From positions 1,488,001-1,552,000 of the forward strand of contig OZ243038.1 in assembly GCA_965212005.1 (NCBI GenBank): a DNA stretch of 64,000 bases, written 5' to 3'. The notes beneath the pieces were generated by a model that did no database searches, was not told where the DNA came from, and worked only from the letters and a program-made list of their open reading frames with translations. Source of the DNA: G965212005 sp965212005 (GTDB lineage Bacteria; Pseudomonadota; Gammaproteobacteria; Porifericomitales; Porifericomitaceae). Shown in pieces: positions 52,054 through 62,109 of this stretch (its first letter is position 1; each line of letters begins with the position of its first letter). Made by a program: the position numbers and the translations under genes.

Positions 52054-53262
52054 TCATGCGCTCTGACCGGTTGGGCGCAGGCTGCGGGCCAGCGCTTGCA
52101 GTAATCGGTCCAGATCCTCTTGCTGGTGGGCCGCGCTCAGACTAATGCGCAGCCGGGCGCTGCCCCTGGGAACCGTGGGCGGGCGGATGGCCGGAACATA
52201 GATGCCTTGATCCCAAAGCGCCTGGCTGATCTGCAGCGTGCGCGCGTCACTGCCCAGTAGCAACGGCTGGATCGGCGTGGCGGAGGGTGCCAGGTTCAGA
52301 CCCAATTGCTCGGCACCCTGGCGGAAATACTCGATTGCCTGATGCAGCCGCCGACGGCGCCAGTCTTCCCGCTGTATCAGCCGCAGGGCCTCGCTGATCG
52401 CGTAGGCTTGCGGCGGTGGCATCGCCGTCGTATAGATCAGCGGGCGAGCCCGCTGCTCCAGAAATTCGCACAAGTCCGCAGAGCCGGCAACGAAGGCACC
52501 GGCGCATCCCAGCGCTTTACCGAAGGTGCCAACCAACACCGGCACTTGTACAGCACCGAGCGCAAAATGCTCCAGGGAGCCGCCCCCGTTCGGCCCCAGC
52601 ACGCCGAAGCCGTGCGCATCATCCACCAACAGGCAGGCGCGGTGCCGGGAGCAAAGGGAGGCCAGCTCCGGCAACGGAGCCAGATCGCCGTCCATGCTGA
52701 AAACTCCCTCGGAAATCACCAGCCGACAGGGCGCCACCGTTGCCGCCGGTCCGGCGCGGTGCTGCGAGCAGGTCTCCAGGCGCCGTTGCAAGCTGGCCAG
52801 GTCTGCATGCGGGAAACGGGACAGCCGGGCCCGTGACAGCAGGGACGCATCCAGCAAAGAGGCATGCGCCAAGGCGTCTGCGAAAATGCGGTCTCCGGGG
52901 CCGAGCAGGGAGCTGACCACGGCCAGGTTGGCCAGGTATCCGCTGGAGAACAGCAAGCACCGCTCGCGCCCGAGCTGCGCGGCCAGCTGTTCTTCCAGTG
53001 CCTGATGTGCACGGCTGTAGCCGGACATCAACTGCGAGCCGCTGCTGCCCGCCCCGTAGAGCCGCAGCCCTTCCTGGAAAGCCCGAATCAATTGAGGGTG
53101 CGCGGCCAGCCCCAGGTAATCATTGCTGGCGAAGTTCAGCCGGCGCCGGCCCTCGATCCAGACCTGGGCCCCGGGCGCGCCCTGTACCGGCCGGCGCCGG
53201 CGCCGCTGCGGGCGCGGCAGTGCGTCCAGTACCGAACGCAGACGAACCGCCAGCGGCTCCAT
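52054..53262 (-). CDS. bioF: 8-amino-7-oxononanoate synthase
   Basis: This 402-residue alpha-oxoamine synthase (PLP-dependent) has RRLNFASNDYLGLAAHPQLI at the start, SGYLANLAVVSSLLGPGD, the VDDAHGFGVLG aspartate motif and the PLP lysine in VGTFGKALGCAGAF. It condenses pimeloyl-ACP with alanine. I chose ATG 53262 (MEPLAVRLRSVLDAL); the frame upstream is Arg/Ala-rich and not conserved. It follows bioB on the minus strand. Confidence 0.94.
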   Translation of the reverse strand: MEPLAVRLRSVLDALPRPQRRRRRPVQGAPGAQVWIEGRRRLNFASNDYLGLAAHPQLIRAFQEGLRLYGAGSSGSQLMSGYSRAHQALEEQLAAQLGRERCLLFSSGYLANLAVVSSLLGPGDRIFADALAHASLLDASLLSRARLSRFPHADLASLQRRLETCSQHRAGPAATVAPCRLVISEGVFSMDGDLAPLPELASLCSRHRACLLVDDAHGFGVLGPNGGGSLEHFALGAVQVPVLVGTFGKALGCAGAFVAGSADLCEFLEQRARPLIYTTAMPPPQAYAISEALRLIQREDWRRRRLHQAIEYFRQGAEQLGLNLAPSATPIQPLLLGSDARTLQISQALWDQGIYVPAIRPPTVPRGSARLRISLSAAHQQEDLDRLLQALARSLRPTGQSA

Positions 53263-53412
53263 GAGCGCTTCTTCCGTGCCGGGACGGGTGCCGGCCTGCT
53301 GCTTTTCCGTCAAGGAAACCGGGCCGGGAGCCCTGCGCGACTTTGCGCGGGAGCGCTCATCGGCGCCACTCCTGGCAAAGATCTGCTGCATCGATTGTAA
53401 CGCAGGCTCCGG

Positions 53413-54402
53413 TCATGCCCGGGTCGGCACAGACTCGCCCTGGACAGACATGCCCAAGCGCTCGAGCAGATCACGGTCCTTGTCCGTCGCGGGATTGGCT
53501 GCCGTTAATAGCCGTTCGCCGTAGAAAATGGAGTTGGCCCCGGCGTGAAAACATAATGCCTGCAGTTCGTCGGACATTTGTTCGCGTCCGGCGGACAGGC
53601 GCACATAAGAGACCGGCATCAGGATCCGGGCAACGGCGATGGTGCGCACCAGGTCGAAGGGGTCTGAATCCGCCTGTTCCGCCAACGGAGTGCCTTCAAC
53701 GCGCACCAGCCGGTTGATCGGCACGCTCTCCGGATGCCGCGGCATGGTCGCCAAAACCTCCAACATGCGGGCCCGATCGTAAGGCGTCTCCCCCATGCCG
53801 ATAATCCCGCCGCAGCAAACGGCAATCCTGGCTTCGCGAACGTGGGCGAGCGTCCGCAGCCGATCCTCAAAGGTACGGGTTTTGATGATGCTGGGGTAAA
53901 ACTCTGGTGAACTATCGATGTTATGATTATAGAAATCCAAGCCCGCCTGTTTTAAGCCTCGGGCCTGTTTTTCACTCAGCATGCCCAGCGTGGCACAGGT
54001 TTCCAGGCCTTCCTCCCGGACCGCCGTAATCGTTGCCATCACCTGCGGTAAATCCCGATCCCGCAGATTCCGCCACGCCGCCCCCATGCAGAAGCGGCTC
54101 ACGCCCTGTTGTCGGGCGCGTTTCGCCTGGGCTCGTACCGGCTCGATATCGAGTAGCGCGCTGGCCGACACGCCAGTATGATAACGGGCGCTTTGCGGGC
54201 AGTATGCACAGTCTTCAGGACACCCGCCCGTCTTGATATTCATCAGCATACTGAGCTGCACGACGTTGGGATCGAAGTGTTTGCGGTGCAGTTGCTGGGC
54301 GGTATGCAGCAGATCGTGCAGCGGGGCGGCAAACCATTGCCGGATCTCCGCCAGCGTCCAGTCGTGGCGCGGCGTGTGACGGTCAGCTGATTGTGTTTGC
54401 AA
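53413..54402 (-). CDS. bioB: Biotin synthase
   Basis: This 329-residue radical-SAM enzyme has its CxxxCxxC motif at C61, C65 and C68 (CPEDCAYCPQS). Further family blocks are GFYNHNIDSSPEFYPSI-like (DFYNHNIDSSPEFY) and NSIFYGERLLTAANP, and the YVRLSAGREQM arginine that binds the auxiliary cluster. It inserts sulfur into dethiobiotin. It stands first in the operon. No BirA-type operator (TTGTAAACC-type palindrome) could be seen upstream. Confidence 0.96.
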   Translation of the reverse strand: MQTQSADRHTPRHDWTLAEIRQWFAAPLHDLLHTAQQLHRKHFDPNVVQLSMLMNIKTGGCPEDCAYCPQSARYHTGVSASALLDIEPVRAQAKRARQQGVSRFCMGAAWRNLRDRDLPQVMATITAVREEGLETCATLGMLSEKQARGLKQAGLDFYNHNIDSSPEFYPSIIKTRTFEDRLRTLAHVREARIAVCCGGIIGMGETPYDRARMLEVLATMPRHPESVPINRLVRVEGTPLAEQADSDPFDLVRTIAVARILMPVSYVRLSAGREQMSDELQALCFHAGANSIFYGERLLTAANPATDKDRDLLERLGMSVQGESVPTRA

Positions 54403-54818
54403 GGGAAGGCCTGGGGTCTTCTACAATGTGGTCAGGCGCAAAACCGCCTGGCAGGGAGGGGAGGCTTTCCCCGCGCCGAGGGCGGGATGGCGCGCGTTGC
54501 GGGACGGGGACTCCTCCTGCATCGATCGGCACAATCCCCGCCGAGCATTTGCCAGATGTCCAGGATCTCCTGCATCTATTTTTCACAAGCCATTGATAAT
54601 AACTATTTTTAATGGGTCAACATTCTGGCACGGGTGGCGGACGGGACGGCAGCGAAACGGAATTTTAGCCCGGGAGGCGGCTTCTGCTCAAGGGGCCCGC
54701 CCGTCGCCGGGAGTCAGCCAGACTATTCATCGTTATGCATACACCGGGAAAAGGCGGTCAGCCTTCGCTGTTTAGGAACTGGCAGATTTTGCGTACAGGG
54801 AGAAAGTTCAGGGATCAG
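54403..54818. other. Divergent bioB-comF intergenic region
   Basis: The 416 bp separate bioB (minus) and comF (plus). An AT-rich patch (CATTGATAATAACTATTTTTAATGGG truncated here to its central TTGATAATAACT, 54594-54605) may be part of a promoter. The comF frame opens at 54735, but that extension is not conserved. No RNA or further gene is supported. Confidence 0.4.
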
Positions 54819-55508
54819 ATGGAAAATCAAATCGTAACGGACCGCTATGCCTGGCTGGTCCCTATGCAGCCGTGCTGCGTCTGCGCCGCTGCAAGCCGAC
54901 CGGGGCTGTGCCGGGACTGCTGGCAGGAACTGCCTGTCAATGCACCCGCTTGCCCGATCTGTGCCTTGCCGCTGGCCGTGGCCCTGCCCTGTCCGGCCTG
55001 CCTGCAAAAGACCCCGCCGTATGCCCGCACGCTGGCTCCGCTGCGCTATGAATTTCCAGTCAGCATTCTGATCCAGCGGCTGAAATTCCATCAGCAGTTG
55101 CACCTGGCGCGCTTGCTCGGTCTTTTGCTGGCGCAGTCTGTGCGCGAATGGCAGATGGAGCGGCCCGAAGTGCTGATCCCTATGCCCCTGCACCGGGAGC
55201 GCCTGCGCTCCAGGGGATTCAATCAATCCCTGCTGCTTGCGCGCGAACTCAGCCGCACGCTGCGGATTGCCGTGGACGCACGTTGCTGCCAGCGCGAACG
55301 GGACACCCCGGCCCAAATCGGCCTGTCCGCCCGGCAGCGCCGACAGAACCTGCGGGGGGCCTTCCTGTTGCCGCGGCAGATTCATTATCAGCACGTCGTC
55401 ATTGTCGATGACGTGATCACTTCCGGCGCCAGCATGACTGAACTCGCTTCCGTGCTGCGCCGCGCCGGGGTAGAGCGGGTGGATGCCTGGGCCCTGGCCA
55501 GGGCCTAG
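54819..55508 (+). CDS. comF: ComF-family phosphoribosyltransferase-like protein
   Basis: This 229-residue protein has an N-terminal zinc-ribbon (CCVC, LCRDCW, CPICALPL, CPACL). The phosphoribosyltransferase-like domain is VLIPMPLHRERLRSRGFNQS with the PRPP loop VVIVDDVITSGASM. In naturally competent bacteria ComF/ComFC is needed for DNA uptake. I chose ATG 54819 (MENQIVTDRYAWL). In gammaproteobacteria comF typically lies beside the bio operon, as here. Confidence 0.9.
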   Translation: MENQIVTDRYAWLVPMQPCCVCAAASRPGLCRDCWQELPVNAPACPICALPLAVALPCPACLQKTPPYARTLAPLRYEFPVSILIQRLKFHQQLHLARLLGLLLAQSVREWQMERPEVLIPMPLHRERLRSRGFNQSLLLARELSRTLRIAVDARCCQRERDTPAQIGLSARQRRQNLRGAFLLPRQIHYQHVVIVDDVITSGASMTELASVLRRAGVERVDAWALARA

Positions 55509-55607
55509 GGAGATGAACGGTCGGAGCCGCTCGCTGGCTTGCTTCGCCGCCGCCTCAATAACTGTATTAAATTCAATAAGTTATATGTTCCAAGGCTGGT
55601 GCAGGCA

Positions 55608-58019
55608 TCAGGTATCCAAGTTGACTACGGACAGCGCGTTCTCCTCGATGAACTTGCGCCGGGGAGCCACCTGGTCTCCCATCAGATCGGTGAAAATCTG
55701 ATCGGCTTTGACCGCATCCTCGAGTTTGACCCGGCACAGGATACGGGCTCCTTTTTCCATCGTAGTCTCTCCCAATTGATCCGGATTCATTTCGCCCAGC
55801 CCCTTATAGCGCTGGATATACACGTCTTTGGCCACCTGCTGCAGGATCCATTCCACCGCTAGTCGCAGACTGGAGATCCGCTTACACACCTCGCCGTAGC
55901 GGGTTTCGGCCTGCTCCCCCAACTCCACCTGGTGGGCGAATTGGTGGATGCGCAGATAATCCGCCGAGGAAAAGAAATCCGCGCCTAACTCACAAGATTC
56001 CCGGCGTCCATAGCGACCTATAACGATTCTGGCACGAAAGCCTCCCCCGTCATCGGGCAACAATTCCGTCTCTATACCCTCTCCGTTCTGCTGAAAACGA
56101 TCGGCCAGGGCTTGCAGCCAAGCTCGAAACGGTTCTTGCGAAAAACACTGCTCGGGGGAGAACAACGGCATTTCTGCCGCGTTGTACACCACCCAGGCGG
56201 GGAACAGCCTGCACAGCCGCTTCAGATTCGGTTGAAGCCGGGTATAGCGCTCCCCCAAGAGCCGCAGGGCTTCTCCCTGCAAGGGCTCCGCCTTCCCGCC
56301 AGGATGGATGCTCGCATCCTGCAGTGCCAGTTCCAACAGATACGCGTCTCGCTCCTCATCGTTTTGCAGGTAACGCTCCTGTTTCCCTTTACGCACCTTG
56401 TACAGTGGTGGCTGAGCAATGTAGATATAACCGCGTTCGATCAACTCTCTCATCTGCCGATAGAAAAAGGTCAGAAGCAGCGTGCGGATATGCGATCCGT
56501 CCACGTCGGCATCCGTCATGATGATAATCCGGTGGTAGCGCAGCTTGGAGGGATCGAATTCTTCTCTGCCGATGCCACAGCCCAGGGCGGTGATCAGCGT
56601 GCCGATCTCCTCTGAACCGAGCATGCGGTCAAAGCGCGCTTTCTCTACATTGAGGATTTTCCCCTTAAGCGGCAATACCGCCTGATAGCTGCGGTCCCGC
56701 CCCAGCTTGGCGGAACCGCCGGCGGATTCCCCTTCCACCAGGAACAGTTCGGATTTGGCCGGGTCTTTTTCCTGGCAATCGGCGAGCTTTCCGGGCAATC
56801 CGGCGATGTCCAGCGCGGTTTTGCGCCGGGTTAGCTCGCGCGCTTTCCGGGCCGCCTCCCGGGCACGAGCTGCATCAATGATTTTGTCGCAGATCGCGCG
56901 GGCCTGGTCCGGCTGCTCAAGCAAAAAGTCGCGCAGGAGTTCGGAAACGATGGACTCAACCAGTCCTTTCACCTCGCCGGAAACCAACTTGTCCTTGGTC
57001 TGGGAGGAGAACTTCGGGTCCGGCATCTTTATCGAAAGAACCGCAGTCAATCCTTCGCGCACGTCGTCCCCGGCCAATACCACCTTGGCTCGGGCGGCAA
57101 TGCCCTCTTGCTCCAGGTGGGTATTCAGCGTACGCGTCAGCGCCCCCCTCAAGCCTGCCAGGTGGGCTCCACCATCTCGCTGCGGGATATTGTTGGTAAA
57201 GCAAAAAATGTTTTCCTGGTAGGAATCGTTCCATTGCATCGCCAGCTGCAGGGCAACCTCCTCGCGCTCGGCCTCGATCCAGATGATCGGATGCAGCGGA
57301 GTCTTATTCTGATTCAGCGTTTCGACGAAAAGGGGGATCCCGCCCTCATATTCAAAGCGATCCGTGCTTCCGGAGCGCTCATCCTTCAACTCGATACATA
57401 CCCCGGCATTCAGGAATGAGAGTTCGCGCAGGCGGTTGGCCAGAATATCGTAATGGAACTCCGTGCTCTTGAACACCTTGGCGCTGGGCCGGAATAGAAT
57501 CTCTGTTCCAGTCAGATCCGAGTCTCCCTGCCGCTGCAGCGGCGCGACCGGAAAGCCTTCCCGGTATTCCTGCCAGAAATGACCTCCCTCACGATGGATA
57601 TCCAGCCGTAGCGTTTCAGAAAGCGCATTCACCACGGAGATCCCGACCCCATGCAGCCCGCCGGAGACCTTGTAGGATTTGCTGTCGAATTTTCCGCCCG
57701 CGTGCAGCGTCGTCATAATGACCTCTGCCGCGGCCTTTTTCTCGCCGGCGTGTATATCAACCGGGATTCCGCGCCCGTCATCCAAAACCGAAACGGACTC
57801 ATCGGCATGAACGACCACCCGAACCATACGGCAATAGCCCTCCAGCACTTCGTCAATACTGTTATCGACGACCTCAAACACCATGTGATGCAGCCCGGTG
57901 CCGTCTTCGACATTGCCAATGTACATGCCGGGACGTTTACGCACCGCATCCAAGCCCTTCAGAACCCGAATGTTGGATGAATCGTACCTTTCCTCCAGCC
58001 GATCCCTTTCTTCCATCAA
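55608..58019 (-). CDS. gyrB: DNA gyrase subunit B
   Basis: This 803-residue GHKL ATPase / type IIA topoisomerase subunit has a normal length for gammaproteobacteria. ATP-site blocks are DNSIDEVLEGYCRMVRVVVH, DDGRGIPVDIH and GGLHGVGISVVNALS. The TOPRIM domain has FLVEGESAGGSAKLGRDRSY (EGES instead of the more common EGDS) and the metal aspartates in MTDADVDGSHIRTLLLTF. The C-terminal QRYKGLGEMNPDQL is present. It follows recF by 8 bp in the dnaA operon. Confidence 0.97.
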   Translation of the reverse strand: MMEERDRLEERYDSSNIRVLKGLDAVRKRPGMYIGNVEDGTGLHHMVFEVVDNSIDEVLEGYCRMVRVVVHADESVSVLDDGRGIPVDIHAGEKKAAAEVIMTTLHAGGKFDSKSYKVSGGLHGVGISVVNALSETLRLDIHREGGHFWQEYREGFPVAPLQRQGDSDLTGTEILFRPSAKVFKSTEFHYDILANRLRELSFLNAGVCIELKDERSGSTDRFEYEGGIPLFVETLNQNKTPLHPIIWIEAEREEVALQLAMQWNDSYQENIFCFTNNIPQRDGGAHLAGLRGALTRTLNTHLEQEGIAARAKVVLAGDDVREGLTAVLSIKMPDPKFSSQTKDKLVSGEVKGLVESIVSELLRDFLLEQPDQARAICDKIIDAARAREAARKARELTRRKTALDIAGLPGKLADCQEKDPAKSELFLVEGESAGGSAKLGRDRSYQAVLPLKGKILNVEKARFDRMLGSEEIGTLITALGCGIGREEFDPSKLRYHRIIIMTDADVDGSHIRTLLLTFFYRQMRELIERGYIYIAQPPLYKVRKGKQERYLQNDEERDAYLLELALQDASIHPGGKAEPLQGEALRLLGERYTRLQPNLKRLCRLFPAWVVYNAAEMPLFSPEQCFSQEPFRAWLQALADRFQQNGEGIETELLPDDGGGFRARIVIGRYGRRESCELGADFFSSADYLRIHQFAHQVELGEQAETRYGEVCKRISSLRLAVEWILQQVAKDVYIQRYKGLGEMNPDQLGETTMEKGARILCRVKLEDAVKADQIFTDLMGDQVAPRRKFIEENALSVVNLDT

Positions 58020-58027
58020 AAAATCCT

Positions 58028-59131
58028 CTATTCTGCTCCGGCCTTAGCCTCCAAAGGGTATATTTTCCCCTGTTTCACGTGAAACATCGTCGTTTTCGCT
58101 CTGAACTCATCGTCCACAGACGCTGATTCCGTCGCTGTAATAAAGACCTGGATCTCCATGTCGCCCAATAACTGCAGCGCCCGGGCGCAAGCCGCCTGAT
58201 CTAACTCCGCGGCCAAATCATCCGCCAACAGCACGGGAGGCTCCAGCCCCCGCTGCCGGAGCACTAAAGCCTGGGCACAAGCCAAGATCAGTAACAGCAT
58301 CTTCTGCTGTCCCCTGGAGTAAACCTTCACCGCACCCCCTTGCCGGGAAAGGAAATACAGTTCCGCTCGGTGCGGCCCGTAGCGCGTGTATCCTTGCTCT
58401 CGATCCTGATCCCGCGCCTGCGCCAGCTGAGAGGACAATCCCTGATCCTGATCCCACCCCGGGGCCAGCTGCAATTCCAGGCCGCCGGTTACCCCTGACC
58501 GCTCCCACAATCCGGACAGATTCTGCTCCAGAAGGCGAAGATATTCCGCCCGCATCTCGGTAAGCCGCCCTGCCTGTTCATGCAGGGCCTGTTCCCAGGC
58601 AAAAAAGTCCTCTTCCAAGGAAGAATTACTGCGCAGCAAAGCATTTCTGTGCTGCAACGCGGCATGATATTTGCGCCAGACCTCCAGACAAGAAGGTTCC
58701 ACGTGAAACACTCCCCAATCCAGCCAGCGGCGCCGTTCCCGCGGACTTCCCGACAACAGGGCATAGCTGTCAAACGAAACTACACTTAAAGGCACATTAC
58801 GAGCCTGTTCTGAAACCGTCTTCAGCTGCGTCCCATTATACCGGATTTGGGTGCCGTTTTTTCCTTTCTGTACTCCGATTCGGGCTTGTCCGCCCGCGCG
58901 GGTACTCAGTTGGGCAGAGACGGTTAGAGAATCCCGCCGATGCTGGATCACTTCCCTGATCCGGGGCGTGCGGAAGGAGCTGGCACGGGCCAGCAGATAG
59001 AGGCTCTCCAGCAGAGAAGTCTTGCCGCTCCCATTCGGGCCGGTGAACCAATTCAACCCAGGAGACGGGTTCAAAGTAACCGCAGAAAGATTCCTGACAC
59101 CATCGATCTGCAGAGACAGGAAATGCATCAA
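58028..59131 (-). CDS. recF: RecF DNA repair ATPase
   Basis: This 367-residue SMC-like ATPase has Walker A FTGPNGSGKTSLLESLYLLA, the signature SRGQQKMLLLILACA and Walker B PVLLADDLAAELD. It loads RecA at gapped DNA with RecO and RecR. The order dnaN-recF-gyrB is conserved. Start ATG 59131; dnaN ends 49 bp upstream. Confidence 0.96.
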   Translation of the reverse strand: MMHFLSLQIDGVRNLSAVTLNPSPGLNWFTGPNGSGKTSLLESLYLLARASSFRTPRIREVIQHRRDSLTVSAQLSTRAGGQARIGVQKGKNGTQIRYNGTQLKTVSEQARNVPLSVVSFDSYALLSGSPRERRRWLDWGVFHVEPSCLEVWRKYHAALQHRNALLRSNSSLEEDFFAWEQALHEQAGRLTEMRAEYLRLLEQNLSGLWERSGVTGGLELQLAPGWDQDQGLSSQLAQARDQDREQGYTRYGPHRAELYFLSRQGGAVKVYSRGQQKMLLLILACAQALVLRQRGLEPPVLLADDLAAELDQAACARALQLLGDMEIQVFITATESASVDDEFRAKTTMFHVKQGKIYPLEAKAGAE

Positions 59132-59180
59132 CGAATCTCACTAGGAGACGGCGGGAGCATTCTCCAGCCGGAAGTACAGG

Positions 59181-60284
59181 CTATAAACGCATGGGCATCA
59201 CGACAAACTTGCTGCCCTCTTCTTTCTCCGGGAGCAGCAAACAACTGCTGTTCGCATCAGTAATGTGAATCTGCACCCGCTCCCCGCTGATTTTGTCCAG
59301 CGCCTGTTTCAGATAGGTCCAGTTGAACCCTATGGTCATTTCAGCGCCCTGATAGTCAACCGGAACCTCCGCTTTGGCCGATTCACCGCTGGTATTTTCC
59401 GCCTCCAACCGCAGCTGATCTTTTTGCAACTGCACGGTAATCCGGGGTTGGCTTTCATCAAGCACCGAGGAAGCTCTTTCCAACCCTTGTTTCAGACCCG
59501 CGATGTCCGTCTCCAGAAACTGCTCGCTCGGCTTCGGGATCACACTCTGGTAATCCGGATACTCCGCACTGATCAGGCGACTGACAAACCATAAATTCTT
59601 CAACGCAAAACGAGCATGACGCTCACCGAGCTCTACCGTAATATCCTCGGGCTTTTTCGCAATCAACCGCCCCAATCGTTCTACCGTCTTGCGTGGCAGC
59701 AGAATTTTAGTGGCTTCGGTCCGGTCCAGCTGTACCGAGACTTCATTCAGTGCCAGGCGATGCCCATCTGTAGCCACGGTACGCAAGTATTCCGAACCTA
59801 AATCCACCAGCATTCCCTGCAGGTACTCACGTGCATCTTGCTGGGCCATACTAAACGCTGTGCGTTCCAGCAGCCTCTCCAGAAGGGGGCACGGCAGCTT
59901 AAACGAAGACTCCGAGCGGAGTTCTTCCATCGTCGGAAAATCATCTACCGGCAAGGTATTCAGACGAAACTTGCTGGTCCCGGAGCTCAGCTTCAGATGA
60001 TCCTGGTCCAAAGTCCCCTGGATTTCTGCATCTTCCGACAGCGATTGGCAGATTGCGATCAACTTGCGGCTTGGTACCGTACATTCAAATTCAGTTTCCA
60101 GGCGGCAATCTGTAGTCACCGAAAGCTCCATCTCCGGCCCACAGGCAGTCAACTGTAAGGAATTACCTTTTCCCTTAATCAGTACATGCCCCAGAATAGG
60201 AGAGCTTGAGAGCCGCGCTTCTATTACGCAAGCAGCGATATTTAATGCACTCAGGAAGTTCTTCCGGTCAATTATAAAAGTCAT
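59181..60284 (-). CDS. dnaN: DNA polymerase III beta clamp
   Basis: This 367-residue sliding clamp has three repeated domains, with a typical beginning MTFIIDRKNFLSALNIAACV and central VATDGHRLALNEV. The end FVVMPMRL is the usual clamp C-terminus that forms part of the peptide-binding cleft. It binds polymerase and repair proteins at replication forks. 190 bp separate it from dnaA. Confidence 0.97.
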   Translation of the reverse strand: MTFIIDRKNFLSALNIAACVIEARLSSSPILGHVLIKGKGNSLQLTACGPEMELSVTTDCRLETEFECTVPSRKLIAICQSLSEDAEIQGTLDQDHLKLSSGTSKFRLNTLPVDDFPTMEELRSESSFKLPCPLLERLLERTAFSMAQQDAREYLQGMLVDLGSEYLRTVATDGHRLALNEVSVQLDRTEATKILLPRKTVERLGRLIAKKPEDITVELGERHARFALKNLWFVSRLISAEYPDYQSVIPKPSEQFLETDIAGLKQGLERASSVLDESQPRITVQLQKDQLRLEAENTSGESAKAEVPVDYQGAEMTIGFNWTYLKQALDKISGERVQIHITDANSSCLLLPEKEEGSKFVVMPMRL

Positions 60285-60474
60285 AAATAAAGATCCTAGT
60301 AGTTATATTAGGTAACGGACTTTTCCGGGGATGACTGCAAAAATAAATTATAAATCATGTACTTAGGCACAGCCTAATGCTGTTGATAACTGATTGGATG
60401 TATCTGTACAGGATGAAGATAAAATGTAGTCAACGGAAGAGTCCACGGGAACACCATGCTTAGGTCACAGGAAA

Positions 60475-61821
60475 TCAACAGGTCAATTTTCTAACCAGAT
60501 TGTTGTAATCATCCGCGATCCGGCTGTCATTTTCACGTAACTCGGAGATCTTACGGGTGGCATGCAAAACAGTAGTGTGGTCCCGTCTGCCGAAAGCCTC
60601 GCCTATCTCCGGTAAGCTGTGATTGGTCAGTGCCTTGGTTAAAGACATTGCGATTTGCCGCGGTCGCACAACGGAGCGGCTCCGCCGTTTGGCCAGCAGT
60701 TCCGAGATGCGAATGTTGAAGTAGTCCGCTACCGTTTTCTGGATACACTCCATGCTGATTTGCCGCTCGGCCACTAACAACAAATCTTTGAGCGCCTCCT
60801 TGCAGGTTTCCTTGTTAATTTCATTGTTGGTGAACTCTGCGTAAGCGATCAGCCGGTTCAGCGCTCCCTCCAGTTCGCGCACGTTGGAAGGGAAATTCCT
60901 GGCGATAAAGAAACAGACATCATCCGGGACATTAATCTGCGTGCGATTCCTCTTGAAGCGGATTTTCGATTTGAGGATCGCCACCCGGCTCTCCAGGTCG
61001 GGCGGATCGATGGCCACCGTCAGCCCCCATCCAAAGCGGGATTTCAGCCGGTACTCCAGGCCTTCGACTTCTTTGGGATAACGGTCGCAGGTCAGAACAA
61101 TCCGGCATTGAGTGGACAACAGTGAGTTGAAAGTATGGAAAAATTCTTCCTGGGAGCGCTCTTTACCGGCGAAAAACTGGATATCGTCGATCAGTAGCAC
61201 GTCCAGAGAGCGGAAATAGGCCTGGAACCGGTTGATGTGGTTTTGCTGCAGCGCCTGCACCATGTTACTGACAAACCGCTCTGAGTTCAGGTAGGCCAGT
61301 TTGCGTTCCGGGCTCTCCCGCAGAACGCTTTGCCCGATGGCCTGCGTCAGATGGGTCTTTCCCAGCCCGGAACGGCCACAAATAAACAGCGGGTTGTAGT
61401 CTTGTTCCAGGGATTTTGCGATTTGAATGGAGGCGGCTCGGGCGATTTGGTTGGTTTTGGTTTCAATAAACCGCTCAAAGGTATAATCGGGGTTTAGATT
61501 AGTGGGCATTTTCCATCGAAATCTCTTTTCCCGGGGGGTTTTTTCGTGTAAATACGGCAGCGTCTCCGCTTCCTCTTCAGGCTCCTTGGAATTGCCCAGT
61601 TCCACCTCGATTCTCCAGTCTGATCCCTTTTCCAGGTCCTGGATGATTTTTTGGATGTGAGGCAAAAAATTCTGCAGGATCTCGTCCCGCACGTAACGGT
61701 TCGGAGCGAGCAGGCAAAGAAAGGAGGATTTCTCGATCGGCTGCAGCGGGCGAATCCAAGTATTGAATTGTCCGGAAGGAAGCTCTTCCTTCAGACGTTC
61801 CAGGCAACTTTCCCAAATCAC
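60475..61821 (-). CDS. dnaA: Replication initiator DnaA
   Basis: This 448-residue AAA+ initiator has domain I (WESCLERLKEELPSGQFNTW), Walker A CGRSGLGKTHLTQAIGQSVL, Walker B VLLIDDIQFFAGKERSQEEF and a domain IV DNA-binding end with RPRQIAMSLTKALTNHSLPE and GRRDHTTVLHA. Walker A has RSG in place of the usual GVG. I chose GTG 61821 because AGGGGA lies 7 bp upstream of it; the frame is open to TTG 61848. It binds DnaA boxes at the origin; I could not locate a clear cluster of them. Confidence 0.95.
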   Translation of the reverse strand: MIWESCLERLKEELPSGQFNTWIRPLQPIEKSSFLCLLAPNRYVRDEILQNFLPHIQKIIQDLEKGSDWRIEVELGNSKEPEEEAETLPYLHEKTPREKRFRWKMPTNLNPDYTFERFIETKTNQIARAASIQIAKSLEQDYNPLFICGRSGLGKTHLTQAIGQSVLRESPERKLAYLNSERFVSNMVQALQQNHINRFQAYFRSLDVLLIDDIQFFAGKERSQEEFFHTFNSLLSTQCRIVLTCDRYPKEVEGLEYRLKSRFGWGLTVAIDPPDLESRVAILKSKIRFKRNRTQINVPDDVCFFIARNFPSNVRELEGALNRLIAYAEFTNNEINKETCKEALKDLLLVAERQISMECIQKTVADYFNIRISELLAKRRSRSVVRPRQIAMSLTKALTNHSLPEIGEAFGRRDHTTVLHATRKISELRENDSRIADDYNNLVRKLTC

Positions 61822-62018
61822 GTAGAATTCCCCTAAAACAGTATGCAAAACAAGGAGGCCGCCCGAAGGAGGCCCTGAAATATAAAGGATGATACCGCCA
61901 CCCAGAATCGGTCCCGCGGGAGTTACGACCCCGCCGGGATAAAGAGACGCCGGAGGCGAGTCGGGGTTAGTGTAGCGCCACGAGTTTCCGAATTCTACCG
62001 TCTTTGACAGACCTTGTT

Positions 62019-62048
62019 TTGACTAAGGTTTGCAAAATTATTTACTAT
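62019..62048 (+). promoter_or_regulatory. Sigma-70 promoter of rpmH-rnpA
   Basis: TTGACT (62019-62024) and TACTAT (62043-62048) are 18 bp apart, 62 bp before the rpmH start. A second TTGACA lies just upstream. The dnaA-rpmH gap (61822-62109) holds no clear DnaA-box cluster. Confidence 0.55.
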
Positions 62049-62109
62049 ATGGCCCGGTTTGATTGAGGGGCGCATCGTGGTGTCCCTCGGATGCAGAGGA
62101 TTGATTCGG

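Noticed and set aside
54403..54440. BirA operator before bioB
   Set aside because: No TTGTAAACC-type palindrome is visible.
60285..60474. Possible oriC in the dnaN-dnaA gap (one TGTTGATAA near a DnaA box)
   Set aside because: A single imperfect box is not enough, and the dnaA-rpmH gap also lacks a box cluster.
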